64,000 nucleotides of DNA, from positions 372,001 to 436,000 of the forward strand of contig NZ_JAMQPV010000001.1 in assembly GCF_026151395.1 (NCBI RefSeq). The letters are read 5' to 3'. The notes beneath the pieces are model-generated. The model saw only the letters and a list, made by a program, of their open reading frames with translations. It was not told the origin of the DNA and made no database searches. This DNA is from Leptospira limi (lineage in GTDB: Bacteria > Spirochaetota > Leptospiria > Leptospirales > Leptospiraceae). Each line of letters starts with the position of its first letter. Position 1 is the first letter of the stretch. Below, one piece after another: positions 18,256 to 28,161 of the stretch. A program made the translations under genes and the position numbers.

Positions 18256-18926
18256 TTGGACTCTCCTGTACGAATTCGTTCCGCTTCCTGAATCGCTTTC
18301 TCTCTATTTTTTAACATAGCTTCTTCGACTTTCAATCTCATATTTTCAAATTCCACCTCGTTTAATTCACGTGGCACGTAAATTGGTTCCCCATACGAAA
18401 CAACAAAGGTTGTAAACGGTTTTGGAACCCTATGTTTGTCCCATGCTTTTTCCAAAATCCATTGTCTTGAACACTCATAATGAAAAGGAACGATCGGAAC
18501 TTGTGTGACTTGTGCAGCTGCAATGATTCCAGGTTGTAGAATTAGCGCAGGTCCTCTTGGTCCATCAGGAGTAAATGCAGCAGGTAATCCTTTTTTTAAA
18601 TGTTGGATCATTGCTTTTAATGCTTTTGATCCACCTTTAGAACTACTGCCTCGAATGCTAGAATTCCCAAAACGGTGAACCACTTGGTTGATAAAATCTC
18701 CGTCTTTCGATTCTGAAATTAAGACAGCAACTTTTTTATTTCGATGAAGATAAGGAGAGTACAATACGTTCGTATGCCAAATGGAATAGATGTATGGTTT
18801 TTTATTTTTAAATATTTCTTCGTATTGTTCGTTTTTGAAAATGCGAAATCGCGATGTGAGGCCGACGAATCGTTGTAGCCAGACAATAATCAGTGGTAAA
18901 AGCCAAACTAATATTTTTCGTTTCAA
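18252..18926 (-). CDS. DUF374 lysophospholipid acyltransferase-like protein
   Basis: This 224-residue protein has an N-terminal membrane helix and the DUF374 pattern: SIWHTN for the HX4D-like site, ISESKDGD, then [11 protein letters not shown] and [12 protein letters not shown]374 is a branch of the PlsC/LpxL acyltransferase group of unknown acceptor. The start is TTG, and the only upstream SD-like sequence, GGGAG, is about 12 bases away. It overlaps osmC by 4 bp and lies about 60 bp downstream of csrA. Confidence 0.8.
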   Translation of the reverse strand: MKRKILVWLLPLIIVWLQRFVGLTSRFRIFKNEQYEEIFKNKKPYIYSIWHTNVLYSPYLHRNKKVAVLISESKDGDFINQVVHRFGNSSIRGSSSKGGSKALKAMIQHLKKGLPAAFTPDGPRGPALILQPGIIAAAQVTQVPIVPFHYECSRQWILEKAWDKHRVPKPFTTFVVSYGEPIYVPRELNEVEFENMRLKVEEAMLKNREKAIQEAERIRTGESK

Positions 18927-18987
18927 GAGATAAATTCACTCCCTGGAGTTTGTTTCCAGAGAATGTTATGATTAGAGAAAGATCAAG

Positions 18988-19227
18988 TTAAGTTTTCTTC
19001 TTAAATAAGTCTCCCAATTTACCTAAGTCTTCAGGTTTGATATTTGTACCTGCAGCTTTTTTGTTCTCTTCTTGGATTTCTTTGTACACTTCTGCTCTAT
19101 GTACAGAAACATTTTTAGGAGCTTTTACACCAATCTTCACTTGATCCCCTTTGATATCAACGATGACAATTTCAATGTCATCACCTATCATTATGGATTG
19201 GTTACTTCTCCTTGCTAAAACTAACAC
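18988..19227 (-). CDS. csrA: carbon storage regulator CsrA
   Basis: The 79-residue RNA-binding translational regulator opens with the invariant [20 protein letters not shown] and has [19 protein letters not shown], which carries the RNA-contact arginine. It dimerises and blocks ribosome sites with GGA loops, in other bacteria on flagellin mRNA. The start is GTG, with AAGG about nine bases upstream. It lies directly after fliW, whose product antagonises CsrA, as in other fliW-csrA pairs. Confidence 0.97.
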   Translation of the reverse strand: MLVLARRSNQSIMIGDDIEIVIVDIKGDQVKIGVKAPKNVSVHRAEVYKEIQEENKKAAGTNIKPEDLGKLGDLFKKKT

Positions 19228-19230
19228 GAG

Positions 19231-19734
19231 CTAAACCTTTTCGGAAGACATTTCTTCCATTGACTCTATTATATTTTTGCGAATTGGATGGTTCTCATCT
19301 CTAGAAATACATTGTTTTCCTTTTCCTTCTTTCCCATTCAGGATAATTGGCCCTTGTAAATTGGCAGTCATACCTTTTGGGTTGTCATGGGGAATGGTCA
19401 CAATGAGAAAAATAATCCCATCTTTCCAACTCGTTAAACCAATATCATGTAACTCTTCGTCGCTGATTGCAGGTTTGTAATGATTCATAAACAGTTCAGG
19501 TTGGATTACAATGAATGCAAGACCCGACTCTTTTGTGGATTGTAACCATTTGAATGGACTTTCTGCACTTTCTTCGATCAGTGCATATTCATCAAATTCT
19601 TCAAATCCAAGTAACCCTTGTGGGAATTTAAGAATTTGTTTTGAATCCACTTGGATGGTTCCGAAAGGTTTTGTATGAATCGTTACCGACATTCTAGTTC
19701 CTGTTGTTTCTAATCTTTCTAATGTGCCTGTCAT
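19231..19734 (-). CDS. fliW: flagellar assembly factor FliW
   Basis: FliW binds CsrA and flagellin and so couples flagellin synthesis to export. The protein shows the family core: FGTIQVDSKQILKFPQGLLG, then FKWLQSTKESGLAFIVIQP. It has 167 residues from 19734. Met15 (19692), preceded by AGGAA, gives 153 residues, closer to the usual length of about 150, so either start is possible. It lies between flgL and csrA with gaps of 10 and 3 bp in the motility operon. Confidence 0.95.
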   Translation of the reverse strand: MTGTLERLETTGTRMSVTIHTKPFGTIQVDSKQILKFPQGLLGFEEFDEYALIEESAESPFKWLQSTKESGLAFIVIQPELFMNHYKPAISDEELHDIGLTSWKDGIIFLIVTIPHDNPKGMTANLQGPIILNGKEGKGKQCISRDENHPIRKNIIESMEEMSSEKV

Positions 19735-19744
19735 TTAATCTCAA

Positions 19745-21013
19745 TTACCTTAGGAAATCCATCAAAGTTGGTTTGATGATTTTAGATCCAACATTGAGCG
19801 CATAACTATGAATTGTTTCTAACCACTTCATGTTCATGATGGTTTCCGGAAAATCAATTCCTTCATTTTTAGCAAGTAATTCCGTCATGTACATCTTATC
19901 ATAAGAAACTCGTTCTTCATGTTGTTCCAAACGATTCATACGTGCACCAATAGTAGAACGGTGGCGTAAAATATTTTCTAAAGCTAAGTCCAAATCACCT
20001 AAATCTCGACCACCAATTCTTTCTTGGTCTTTTTGGATGAGGTCATTTCGAAGTTGGATGAGAGTATCAAAAACAGAAAGTCCTGTTACCGTTGCTGATT
20101 TAGAATAATTATTTGGTGGTTCACTGGCACTTGGTTCAATGAGTCCAATGTCACGTAACACAGTTCCACCGTCTACATCCTCTAGCCAAATTTGGTGAGG
20201 GGCTGTGGAAGAAATGGAAATGTTATCTTGTGCCAGTTTACTTGCTTTTACTTCCAAAGGAGCGTTATTGATTTTATCAATCACATCATCAATGGTATCA
20301 CCCACAGAGATATGGATTTCTACTCCATCAATTTTGAACTTTTGGTCAGAAGTAGCTTGGTAAGCAGAGTTGTCCACTTTGGAAGTGACACTGACGTTTG
20401 TTCCCCAAAACACTTTGTTACCTGGGATGGTGATAGGGATATATTCTCCTTTTTCAATCTCACGGAGTTGTTCGCCAATGTCCCCGCGGTATTCCACACC
20501 CACGTATTGGTTTTTCAGTTCTAGACCTTGCAAACCCTTAATTTTTGATTCAATTGGTTCAAATGGAGGTCTTTCAATTACATGACCACCAAACAAAGGT
20601 TGTCCCGTCGCATCACGTGCGTTGGCAAGATCAACTATAGCACGTAAGTGTTGGTCAATTTCTTTTCCAATGGCAACTTCGAGTTCAAACCCTTTGTCAC
20701 CTTGGTAGATACCATTGCCTGCTTGTACGGTTAAAACACGTACCCGTTGGAAAATTTCACCCATCTTATCGAGGACACCATCGATCTGTTGCAGACGTTG
20801 GTAACCATCCCCAATGTTTTCTTCATATTGTGAAAGTTCATTGAGGCGAGATCGAAAGTACATCTGGTTTGTGGCAGCACCCGGATCATCCGATGGTTTA
20901 CGGATTTTTAATCCAGTCCCCAGTTGCGTTTGGGTTTCATCCATTGCCACTTGGTGGCGGTTTAAGTTCCGCACCAAGGAATTGTTCTGCATCATGTTAG
21001 TGATTCTGATCAT
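19745..21013 (-). CDS. flgL: flagellar hook-associated protein 3 FlgL
   Basis: FlgL is the second hook-filament junction protein, exported through the flagellar secretion system without a signal peptide. The N-terminus MIRITNMMQNNSLVRNLNRH and the coiled-coil regions at both ends are typical of the flagellin superfamily. At 422 residues it is longer than the E. coli protein, with a variable middle (about 190-330). It follows flgK after two bases. Confidence 0.95.
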   Translation of the reverse strand: MIRITNMMQNNSLVRNLNRHQVAMDETQTQLGTGLKIRKPSDDPGAATNQMYFRSRLNELSQYEENIGDGYQRLQQIDGVLDKMGEIFQRVRVLTVQAGNGIYQGDKGFELEVAIGKEIDQHLRAIVDLANARDATGQPLFGGHVIERPPFEPIESKIKGLQGLELKNQYVGVEYRGDIGEQLREIEKGEYIPITIPGNKVFWGTNVSVTSKVDNSAYQATSDQKFKIDGVEIHISVGDTIDDVIDKINNAPLEVKASKLAQDNISISSTAPHQIWLEDVDGGTVLRDIGLIEPSASEPPNNYSKSATVTGLSVFDTLIQLRNDLIQKDQERIGGRDLGDLDLALENILRHRSTIGARMNRLEQHEERVSYDKMYMTELLAKNEGIDFPETIMNMKWLETIHSYALNVGSKIIKPTLMDFLR

Positions 21014-21015
21014 GA

Positions 21016-22929
21016 TTATACACCTAACCTATTTATGATGGTATCTAACATTTCATTGAGCGTGGAGATCATACGAGCCGAGGCATTATAAGATTGTTGG
21101 AACTGCACCATATTGGCCATCTCCTCATCTAAATTCACACCCATCACGGACTGACGCATGTTTTCTAGTTCCACCATGAGTTCGTTTTGTGTCGTATACT
21201 CTTGTTTTGCTTCACGAGCCTCGGTTCCCAGTCTTGAAATCAGTGAGTTATAAAAATCATCCGTTGTTTTAGAATAATCAAACATCACTGGTTTTTCTCG
21301 TAGTGCCGCTGCGATAAGAAGTGCATTGGATCCGTCTTTTTGACCGTTTGGTGAATTGTAATCACCAGATCCATTCACATCTTTACCCCGACCAGCTGCT
21401 ATGTTTGCAGGGTTATTTCTCACTTCGTCAGACATCTTAAAAAAGGAAGATGGGTGGTACATCGGTGTGAGAGTAATGTCTTGCGCATTGGATTGGAACT
21501 TATTGATCTCACCAATTTTTCGGTAATCAAAGGATCCAGATACTCCTGAGGCAGTCAAAATGCCAGTGAGACCAACAAGGAGTTCTCCTGAATCTTCCAA
21601 GTGGCGGATCATAAAGTTTTCTTTTTTGTCTTGTGGGTTTGTAGTTGCCTTTAGCGCCAATTGGTTGTCATGCGACATGTATGCCACAACACCAGTTTCC
21701 GAACGATTGATTCGTTTGATGACTGCATTCAAAGTATCATCTTTAGAATACGGTACAAGGATTTCTGTTTCGCCACCTGGACTTGCTTTTAAAAATCGCA
21801 TGGTCCCTGAGATTCCAATGGGGCGATCAGGATCAAGAGAGGTGCGACCTGTCACACGAAAGACTGCTGTTTTATCGTTGAGTCCATCACCATCAGTATC
21901 GATTTCCCCGAAGGTATTGGTAGCAAGGGCTCTTTGTTCAAAGAAGTTCACATTGGTTTTGCCATTGAGACCAAATCCATCTTTATGGATTTCGTTGATG
22001 ACATCCATGGCATTGATCGCAAGTGCATCCACAGCATTGATTTTTTCGACTAAGATTCGGTCTCTGATTTCGTAAAGGGCTTGGATACTTCCTTTTCGGA
22101 GGAGAACTGTATCTCCAGTTTCAGACCATTTTAAATCAAGTAGTCCATCATTGTTTGGATTCCCTACCAAATCAATTTTGTGAACCTTTTGACCTTGGAT
22201 GAGGATTTGTTGGCCAATAAAAACCATCAGTTCATCTTCATCGCTACGTCCGATGGTGATATCAGCCATACCAGCTAATTCTTGTAAAAGTTCGTCTCTT
22301 CTATCTAAAAGGTCGTTGGGATTGTCACCTAATGCTTGTGATTTTGTAATTTTTTCATTAAGAGATTTGATGTTTTCAGAAACAGTATTGAGGTGGTTTA
22401 CTTTTGCTTCAATTTCCCGATTCGATTGGTCACGGAGAAGAGAAAGTTTTCTATATACATCTTCCATACGTGAACCAAGTGCTTCGGCTTTTTCTTGCAC
22501 AACAGCACGGTGAGCAGTTTCTTCAGGATAATTCGAAAGGTCTTCCCAAGAAGACCAAAACTGATCCATCATGGACCTAAGTGTCGTTCCCGTTGGCTCA
22601 TTAAAAACTGTTTCTACTTGGTACAAATAATCATTTTTTTTGCCCCAATATTCTTTTAAGGAAGAGGAATCAATGATGCGATCATCAATAAAATTATCAC
22701 GAACTCGTTCAATCTCGGAAATTTTTACCCCTTGCCCAATTTGGCCAGGAACTTCTGCTCGATTAAATGCAGGATCATAAATCGGATCCATACTGTTCAT
22801 GACAACTCGTTGACGCGCATAATGTTTGTTATCCGCGTTGGAAATATTATGACCTGTTGTTTGGATCGCCTGTTGGTGGACCGAAAGTCCTCGTTTTCCG
22901 ATTTCTATACCTTGGAATGTGGATCCCAT
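21016..22929 (-). CDS. flgK: flagellar hook-associated protein 1 FlgK
   Basis: FlgK is the first hook-filament junction protein. The N-terminal rod/hook motif [20 protein letters not shown](NADN) and the C-terminal [20 protein letters not shown] are diagnostic. At 637 residues its central variable region is large. The stop precedes the flgL ATG by two bases and the start is nine bases after the flgN-like gene, so the operon is tight. Confidence 0.96.
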   Translation of the reverse strand: MGSTFQGIEIGKRGLSVHQQAIQTTGHNISNADNKHYARQRVVMNSMDPIYDPAFNRAEVPGQIGQGVKISEIERVRDNFIDDRIIDSSSLKEYWGKKNDYLYQVETVFNEPTGTTLRSMMDQFWSSWEDLSNYPEETAHRAVVQEKAEALGSRMEDVYRKLSLLRDQSNREIEAKVNHLNTVSENIKSLNEKITKSQALGDNPNDLLDRRDELLQELAGMADITIGRSDEDELMVFIGQQILIQGQKVHKIDLVGNPNNDGLLDLKWSETGDTVLLRKGSIQALYEIRDRILVEKINAVDALAINAMDVINEIHKDGFGLNGKTNVNFFEQRALATNTFGEIDTDGDGLNDKTAVFRVTGRTSLDPDRPIGISGTMRFLKASPGGETEILVPYSKDDTLNAVIKRINRSETGVVAYMSHDNQLALKATTNPQDKKENFMIRHLEDSGELLVGLTGILTASGVSGSFDYRKIGEINKFQSNAQDITLTPMYHPSSFFKMSDEVRNNPANIAAGRGKDVNGSGDYNSPNGQKDGSNALLIAAALREKPVMFDYSKTTDDFYNSLISRLGTEAREAKQEYTTQNELMVELENMRQSVMGVNLDEEMANMVQFQQSYNASARMISTLNEMLDTIINRLGV

Positions 22930-22938
22930 ACGATTCTC

Positions 22939-23451
22939 CTAGGCAGTCGCGTTCAAAATGATCGCGCCTTTTTGGCTCTGCCCACGCCTTGTTGGTTGTT
23001 TGTGAGAGGTATACACCTTTTCACGGGATAACTCTTGAAGTGAGTCAACAGTTGCTTGTAAAAATTCTTTTCTGGTTCGTAGAAGTTTTTCATTGGTAAT
23101 GATGGCATCCTTAAGGTCTGCCACCACTTTTTTTAGTTCTAACGCAAACGTTTTGAGTTTAAAATTGGACTCACGGTCCATTTGGTTTAAAAAATGAGTG
23201 AGTGTGATGGAAGATTCGTCTTTTTGAAACTTTTCCTTTTCATAGACATCTTCTATGGTTTTCATCCGAATTCGTTCCAATTCAGAGGCTTCTACCATGA
23301 TATGATAACTTTCTTTGACAAAGGACTCGAGTGATTTGCCGTCCGCTTGGTGGATGGCGTTTCTTTTTTTGCCTTCCAAATCCAAAAGGCGCTTGTAACA
23401 GTCTATTTCTGTAGTAAATAAACTTCTAAGTGATTCTACCCAATCCAACAT
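22939..23451 (-). CDS. FlgN-like flagellar export chaperone
   Basis: The 170-residue, strongly helical and charged protein has the length and coiled-coil character of FlgN, the export chaperone of FlgK and FlgL. It is the first gene before flgK, which is the standard position. Sequence motifs of FlgN are weak in general, so the call rests on context, size and composition. A promoter for the operon should lie in the 86 bp before its ATG. Confidence 0.75.
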   Translation of the reverse strand: MLDWVESLRSLFTTEIDCYKRLLDLEGKKRNAIHQADGKSLESFVKESYHIMVEASELERIRMKTIEDVYEKEKFQKDESSITLTHFLNQMDRESNFKLKTFALELKKVVADLKDAIITNEKLLRTRKEFLQATVDSLQELSREKVYTSHKQPTRRGQSQKGAIILNATA

Positions 23452-23537
23452 GCGAATTCCTTTTCCCTTATGGGAAGGATCGACGGATTCCCAAACTAGC
23501 TTAGGAAAATTTATAAAAATTTACTATTTTCAGGTCT

Positions 23538-23717
23538 ATGTCTCGAAAATCACCATGTATTAAAATCTGTATGATGGATCCAGAATCTGGGTTTTGTGCT
23601 GGTTGTTACCGAACAATCGAAGAAATCGGGGCTTGGTCCAGTATGACCGATGAGGAAAGAGAAGCTGTCTGGCAGGAGCTCCCGCATAGAAAGGCGGGAA
23701 ACTCTACCAAAGAATAG
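23538..23717 (+). CDS. small DUF1289-type cysteine-rich protein
   Basis: The 59-residue ORF reads [20 protein letters not shown] and continues with [20 protein letters not shown] and a WQELPHRK tail. This is the DUF1289 pattern with four cysteines (CxxxC ... CxGC) that probably bind zinc or a cluster. Its function is unknown in the family. It is divergent from flgN and ends two bases before the stop of the convergent 95-residue gene. Confidence 0.8.
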   Translation: MSRKSPCIKICMMDPESGFCAGCYRTIEEIGAWSSMTDEEREAVWQELPHRKAGNSTKE

Positions 23718-23718
23718 A

Positions 23719-24006
23719 TTACTTAGAACCTTTATCAATCTTATTGCGGTGTTCCTCACAGAGTCTATAAAGTTGATCTGTAGATGGATTTTTCTTTGTG
23801 ACTTTTTTTCCGCATACAATACACAAACCTTGTGCTCTTCTTCTTTTGTATAACAATTGAACTCGTTCGGCACCTGATAAATTGTATTTACTGATTTGAA
23901 GACGAACTCCTTTTACCAAATAACTTCCGATGGAAGACTCCTCTCCTTTTTTTAATTCGGAAAAAATCTTGTTTAACTCATCCGGTTTAATCGATTTAGG
24001 CTTCAT
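23719..24006 (-). CDS. small zinc-ribbon-like protein
   Basis: The 95-residue basic protein has CIVCGKK followed by LCEEHRNK near the C-terminus, a possible CxxC...CxxH zinc site, and an RRRAQG segment before it. The N-terminal half is helical. I recognise no named family. It resembles small conserved zinc-ribbon proteins of leptospires, possibly nucleic-acid binding. A bulged hairpin lies 54 bases upstream of its start. Confidence 0.65.
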   Translation of the reverse strand: MKPKSIKPDELNKIFSELKKGEESSIGSYLVKGVRLQISKYNLSGAERVQLLYKRRRAQGLCIVCGKKVTKKNPSTDQLYRLCEEHRNKIDKGSK

Positions 24007-24059
24007 ACATTCTCCTACTTTTTGCTAAATTTAACTCTCTGTTAGATTCTAAATGTTAA

Positions 24060-24089
24060 TGCACATTAGTTTGTACCCACAAACGTGCA
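24060..24089. promoter_or_regulatory. bulged hairpin in the divergent intergenic region
   Basis: TGCAC, a four-base ATTA bulge and GTTTGT pair with ACAAAC and GTGCA around the loop ACCC, an 11-bp stem in total. It lies between the divergent 95-residue gene and the Mpo1-like gene, in a 214-bp region that otherwise shows nothing but an AAAGGA ribosome site before 24221. It could be an operator or an mRNA leader structure. Confidence 0.3.
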
Positions 24090-24220
24090 ACTCTATTTTA
24101 AAATCATATCTGAATTCCCGAATATAGATTCAAAAACTAGGGACAAACTCTAATATTTGGAATGATTTTTGTGTTGGCAAAGTGAAAAGATCGACTAAGG
24201 TTTAGAGAAAGGACCAATTT

Positions 24221-24556
24221 ATGGAAAAGAAGTACAAAACACTCAAAGATTTTTTCCCATTCTATTTAGAAGAACATAGCCATCCGTTTAACCGTGCGTT
24301 ACATTTTGTCGGCTCAAGTCTTGCTTTAGGTTGTATTCTAGGATTTATTGCAACTGCTAAGTTGTATATCTTAGGTTTGGCGCTTGTTAGTGGGTATTTC
24401 TTTGCATGGATCGGACATTTCTTTGTCGAAAAAAATCGCCCTGCAACATTTACATACCCGATTTATTCCTTTGTTTCTGATTGGATGATGTACTTCAAAA
24501 TGTTAACAGGACGTATTGATGTTGAATTTGCCAAAATTAAGTCAAAACAAAATTAA
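24221..24556 (+). CDS. Mpo1-like (DUF962) membrane protein
   Basis: The 111-residue protein has the DUF962 pattern: FFPFYLEEHSHPFNRALHF, two or three membrane helices and GHFFVEKNRPATF with conserved histidines. Yeast Mpo1 of this family is an iron-dependent dioxygenase in 2-hydroxy fatty acid alpha-oxidation, so a lipid oxidation role is possible. AAAGGA precedes the ATG by seven bases. The lipoprotein gene follows with one base between. Confidence 0.83.
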   Translation: MEKKYKTLKDFFPFYLEEHSHPFNRALHFVGSSLALGCILGFIATAKLYILGLALVSGYFFAWIGHFFVEKNRPATFTYPIYSFVSDWMMYFKMLTGRIDVEFAKIKSKQN

Positions 24557-24557
24557 G

Positions 24558-25148
24558 ATGAATCTAGTTCTCAATTTGATGATAACTCTTGTTTTGCTCT
24601 CGGGTTGTCGCCCGAGAGAAATCACAAAAGAAGAAATCACAACCTTACGTGATCAAAACAAAAGTTCCCTCATTCCTTTTGCTGAAACAATTTTGCCAAA
24701 AATACTGGGAACAGAATTTAAAAACATTGAATCAACGCTTAACAAAGACAAACAGAACGAAGTTCATGTCACATATGGTAGTAACAGTGCTTTAACATTC
24801 AATGATCCATCTGAGTACCGCAAGGTGCTGACCGAATACCATAGTTTGGTTTTATTACGCATTGGATATGTTTTGAACCTCCACCATTTCGATTTATTGT
24901 CACTTAGCCTTTCCAAACCTTTCTTCATCCAAGGAGAAAAAAATCCAGAAACAGAAATCCAAGAAGCTGAGATTTACCGAACAACGATGAAACAAATGGA
25001 GATTGCGAAGTTCTTTGAGAATCATCCAAATTTTGATCCATTCAAAGCACCTATGATTGGAGAAAAAGAATGGGAAAGGATAACAGAAGAATTACAAAAA
25101 CTTTGGAAAGTAGATTTAGATGAAATCAGTCGTGTGAAGGTGGAATAA
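24558..25148 (+). CDS. putative lipoprotein
   Basis: The 196-residue protein starts at the ATG right after the Mpo1-like stop. That start gives a clean lipoprotein signal ending in LVLLSGC (Cys at about residue 17), whereas an in-frame ATG 42 bases earlier would spoil the signal. The mature part is charged and helical, with no motif I recognise. The stop region overlaps the convergent aat gene by 23 bp. It is probably co-transcribed with the Mpo1-like gene. Confidence 0.72.
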   Translation: MNLVLNLMITLVLLSGCRPREITKEEITTLRDQNKSSLIPFAETILPKILGTEFKNIESTLNKDKQNEVHVTYGSNSALTFNDPSEYRKVLTEYHSLVLLRIGYVLNLHHFDLLSLSLSKPFFIQGEKNPETEIQEAEIYRTTMKQMEIAKFFENHPNFDPFKAPMIGEKEWERITEELQKLWKVDLDEISRVKVE

Positions 25149-25791
25149 TCCAAGGAACCATATCTTCGATAGAACGTTCCAATCGATCCAAATAAGAGAG
25201 TTTGGGAATTTCATAAGCACCCAATTGCCAAGTCACGTGGTTGAGTTGTTGGGTGTCAAATAACTCAAAATTTGATTCTTTCAGTTTTGCAAACAAATGA
25301 AAGAGGCCAATTTTTCCTGCATCCGATTCAAAGGAAAACATACTTTCTCCAGCAAAAAACTTACCGATCGCAACTCCATACACTCCACCAACTAAAACAT
25401 TTTCTGCATTCCATACTTCAACGGAATGCGCCCAACCTTTTTTGTGGAGTTCCAAATAACCATCAATAAAACCAGGAGTGATCCAAGTGTTATCCTTTTC
25501 CCGATAAGAACATGCTTGCATGACAATCGCGAATGCTTCGTTAAAACTGATACGAAATTTTTTTTGCCTTACTTTGCGAAGAACGGTTTTAGAAAAATGA
25601 ACTCGATGAATGTCAAAAATGGCACGAGGATCCAAACAATACCAACGAATAGGATCCTCAGACCAAGGGAAAATGCCATGTGTATATGCGTATAACAGGC
25701 GATCGACGGAGAAATCACCACCGACCGCAACCAAATCTTCCCTCCATTGCCGTGGGTTTTTAAAAAATTGGTCGAAACTCCGCTTTGTCAA
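25126..25791 (-). CDS. aat: leucyl/phenylalanyl-tRNA--protein transferase
   Basis: Aat adds Leu or Phe to proteins with N-terminal Arg or Lys, creating N-end-rule degrons for ClpAP. The 221 residues include the hallmark [42 protein letters not shown] and [17 protein letters not shown]. The start is TTG, which overlaps the stop of the upstream gene in a TTGA junction, so translation is coupled. No ATG is available nearby. Confidence 0.95.
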   Translation of the reverse strand: MTKRSFDQFFKNPRQWREDLVAVGGDFSVDRLLYAYTHGIFPWSEDPIRWYCLDPRAIFDIHRVHFSKTVLRKVRQKKFRISFNEAFAIVMQACSYREKDNTWITPGFIDGYLELHKKGWAHSVEVWNAENVLVGGVYGVAIGKFFAGESMFSFESDAGKIGLFHLFAKLKESNFELFDTQQLNHVTWQLGAYEIPKLSYLDRLERSIEDMVPWIIPPSHD

Positions 25792-26525
25792 GGTTCCAAT
25801 ACATCCTTTGGATAATCATAAACAATTTTCACTTTCAAACTTTTTCCATTTTCGTCATTGATATTGGAAAGACCTTCGAATTGTAAGATCCGACGAGTTT
25901 GCACATCATACACCAAAAGGAATGGTTTCACAACTTGTTTCAAAAGGAAGTTGTCAATTTCTAATCTGAGGTAAAGGGCTGGTCTGCCTTTCCACTCACC
26001 ATCCTTGATTTTTAAAACCGCAAATTTATAATCATCAAGTTGTACGGGAGCGATGAAGTGGAAAGACATTCTCTCTCCTCTAGACAATGGTTCCCAATTG
26101 TTCCTTACAAAATAATCGAATCCTCCGTCCATCACTGCAGGTGTTTTAGGAGTATATGTTTTTTCAGAAAGAGGATCTTCTTTTTTACGTTTAAAAAATA
26201 AACGAACCGATTTCCCTTTTACATCGGCTCCTTCCGTATAACCATCTCTATCATCAACGGTTTTAAAGGTTGGTACTTCTGAATTTTGATCAAACTCAAT
26301 GTGTTTGGAACCAAATACTTTTCCATTCGCGTCTTTGTATTGGATTTCAGAATGAGTGTGTTTTCCATTATTATAATATTCTTTATGATTGTCCGAATAA
26401 ACATATTTTCCTGTGTTTAGGTCGTATGCCTTACCAAAATATTGGTATTTAGGTTTTTCTGCCAAAAGAGGCAAAAAGGATGGAAAAACTATGGCGAAAA
26501 TTAGGATTTTACGTATCATACTCAT
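25788..26525 (-). CDS. exported protein of unknown function upstream of aat
   Basis: The 245-residue protein from the ATG at 26525 has a signal peptide ([20 protein letters not shown], cleavage near LLAEK). The mature part is rich in Lys, Tyr and Gly beta-strand-like segments, and it has a repeated MORN-like look near the start ([19 protein letters not shown]). I recognise no family. It overlaps aat by the TTGA junction. Its start codon is six bases from the ATG of the divergent gene at 26532, so each promoter must lie inside the other gene or the transcripts must be nearly leaderless. Confidence 0.7.
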   Translation of the reverse strand: MSMIRKILIFAIVFPSFLPLLAEKPKYQYFGKAYDLNTGKYVYSDNHKEYYNNGKHTHSEIQYKDANGKVFGSKHIEFDQNSEVPTFKTVDDRDGYTEGADVKGKSVRLFFKRKKEDPLSEKTYTPKTPAVMDGGFDYFVRNNWEPLSRGERMSFHFIAPVQLDDYKFAVLKIKDGEWKGRPALYLRLEIDNFLLKQVVKPFLLVYDVQTRRILQFEGLSNINDENGKSLKVKIVYDYPKDVLEP

Positions 26526-26531
26526 TAGACC

Positions 26532-27704
26532 ATGAAAAAATATAGACTGACTGACCAAAGGACACTTTTAGGGATTGTTTCCAAGTTGACAACTACGGTT
26601 CTACAAGACCGTGACACCAATCAAAAATTCACACTTACCAATCCAGTCGCAGTCAATGATATCTTAAAATCTGTGCACATCACAATCGAAACAACGGAAC
26701 CCATGTTCTCAAAACCCAAATCCTTGGTTTGTGTCCTAAAAGAAAATCGTGTGGAACTTAGAGTCAAACCTGTGAATCCGTACCAAGACGATTTGTTACA
26801 AGTATACGAAATTTTAATCGAACCTTTAGAACGATCCGCAAAACGGGCAGCCATCGAAGACATTTCCGCTTATGATTTAAAGATGGCTCAAACTGCGGAT
26901 TTAGGGACAGTGATTTCCATTTACGGAAAAACATCTATCATCAACCAAACATTGAACCAGTGGCAAATCCACCTAGAACAAGTGCTGACGAATTTTGGTT
27001 ACTTTATCAAAAAAGTCCAAATTGGTTTTTATTATGCCGCTGACACACAGTTAATGGAAGCCCTCGCTACATCGAAAGCTCCGTATTATGTCCGTGATGC
27101 GAATCGGAGGATTTTTTATACTGATCGCGGATTTTATAGCCCTAAAAAATTGAGTGAAATGTACGTCCGTTCCTATTTGGATTCGTTACTTCTCAGCAAT
27201 ACAAAATCTACATTAATCTTTCCATTTTTTGCCAATGGTAAGGTACTATTAGGTTACTTCGAAATCATCAGCAATTTACCTGATTTAGGTAATCCGGTTT
27301 TACAATCTAATATCGAAGGTCCCGAGGGTATTGGCCCCTTACTTAGCTTTTTAGACCAAAAAGCAGAAGAATTTGTTTTCCAACTTGAATTTGCTTATGC
27401 AAAAGATTGGGAAACAATCATTCGCACAACGCCCGTTAGAGACATTAGCCAAGATGGTCGTGGGATTGGAATGACTATTCCAAAAGGGACAAATATCGAT
27501 GGAAGACCCATAGGTTCACCAGTTTCTTTCCAATTAAAAATCAACTCTTCTCCTTACACATTTTTTGGAAGTTTACGAAGTCTAAAAAAAGGAGACAATG
27601 AGACCACGAATATTGGATTACAAATTTTCCAATGTGACAAATCAGAAGGTATGTCACTTCTTAGTACATACGCATCAAATTTAATTGGAGAAGCTGTTTC
27701 ATGA
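26532..27704 (+). CDS. PilZ-like protein of leptospiral DUF1577 type
   Basis: The 390-residue cytoplasmic protein has a C-terminal segment VRDISQDGRGIGMTI followed by VSFQLKIN and ETTNIGLQIF that resembles a PilZ beta barrel. PilZ domains bind cyclic di-GMP. The middle shows a GAF-like fold pattern (LIFPFFANGKVLLGYFEI). The same overall arrangement is seen in the protein at 42246-43370, so the two are likely paralogues of a Leptospira-specific family, which I think is DUF1577. The PilZ arginines are only partly recognisable, so ligand binding is not certain. It overlaps the next gene by 4 bp. Confidence 0.6.
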   Translation: MKKYRLTDQRTLLGIVSKLTTTVLQDRDTNQKFTLTNPVAVNDILKSVHITIETTEPMFSKPKSLVCVLKENRVELRVKPVNPYQDDLLQVYEILIEPLERSAKRAAIEDISAYDLKMAQTADLGTVISIYGKTSIINQTLNQWQIHLEQVLTNFGYFIKKVQIGFYYAADTQLMEALATSKAPYYVRDANRRIFYTDRGFYSPKKLSEMYVRSYLDSLLLSNTKSTLIFPFFANGKVLLGYFEIISNLPDLGNPVLQSNIEGPEGIGPLLSFLDQKAEEFVFQLEFAYAKDWETIIRTTPVRDISQDGRGIGMTIPKGTNIDGRPIGSPVSFQLKINSSPYTFFGSLRSLKKGDNETTNIGLQIFQCDKSEGMSLLSTYASNLIGEAVS

Positions 27705-28075
27705 CACCTGAACAGTATGAAACAATCGTTACACTATTAAGAGAGATACAAAACCAAGGTGGTTCTGATCCCTATCGATTGGCTTTGTATTTAGTCCCTC
27801 ACATTGGGATCATTTTTGGGACCACATTTTTGTTTTTTTTGTTCCAATGGTGGCATAAACAGAAAATGGCACTGATCCAGTCAGGTCAGTACAAACCATG
27901 GAGTTTTGACATCAGATTGTATTCATTTTTACTAGGTCTTTTGTTGACATTCACTGGATTTACGTTATCGTTTGTATTTATACTCGTCTTAGGTCGTTCT
28001 ATGGCGATGTTAGGAGGGTTAATCCCATTCGCAATTGGACTCGGTCTCTTGACCTTTTACAAACTGAGCCGGTAA
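27701..28075 (+). CDS. small membrane protein, DUF6249-like, upstream of ECF sigma factor
   Basis: The 124-residue protein has three membrane helices (about 27-48, 72-95, 98-118) and a cytoplasmic loop WWHKQKMALIQSGQYKPW. That loop resembles the DUF6249 motif with its conserved ...LIEKG..., a family found next to ECF sigma factors in other phyla. The start overlaps the PilZ-like gene by ATGA. The ECF sigma factor coding homology begins right after or across its stop, which suggests a sensor/regulator pair. Confidence 0.6.
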   Translation: MTPEQYETIVTLLREIQNQGGSDPYRLALYLVPHIGIIFGTTFLFFLFQWWHKQKMALIQSGQYKPWSFDIRLYSFLLGLLLTFTGFTLSFVFILVLGRSMAMLGGLIPFAIGLGLLTFYKLSR

Positions 28076-28161
28076 CAGAGACCAAACGGAAATGTAACGA
28101 CGAAGACTGGAATTCTATCCAACTCGTTTTACGTGGAGATGTTTCTCAATTTGAAGTACTG

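Noticed and set aside
18940..18975. Terminator after csrA
   Set aside because: Only a 5-bp stem (CTGGA/TCCAG) with no T-run on the minus strand.
21560..22075. 171-codon plus-strand frame within flgK
   Set aside because: It is antisense to a conserved flagellar gene; Ser/Arg-rich low-quality composition is typical of a shadow frame.
23452..23537. Sigma-28 flagellar promoter before flgN
   Set aside because: The best TAAG-N15-GTCGATCC match deviates at several positions from the consensus, too weak to call.
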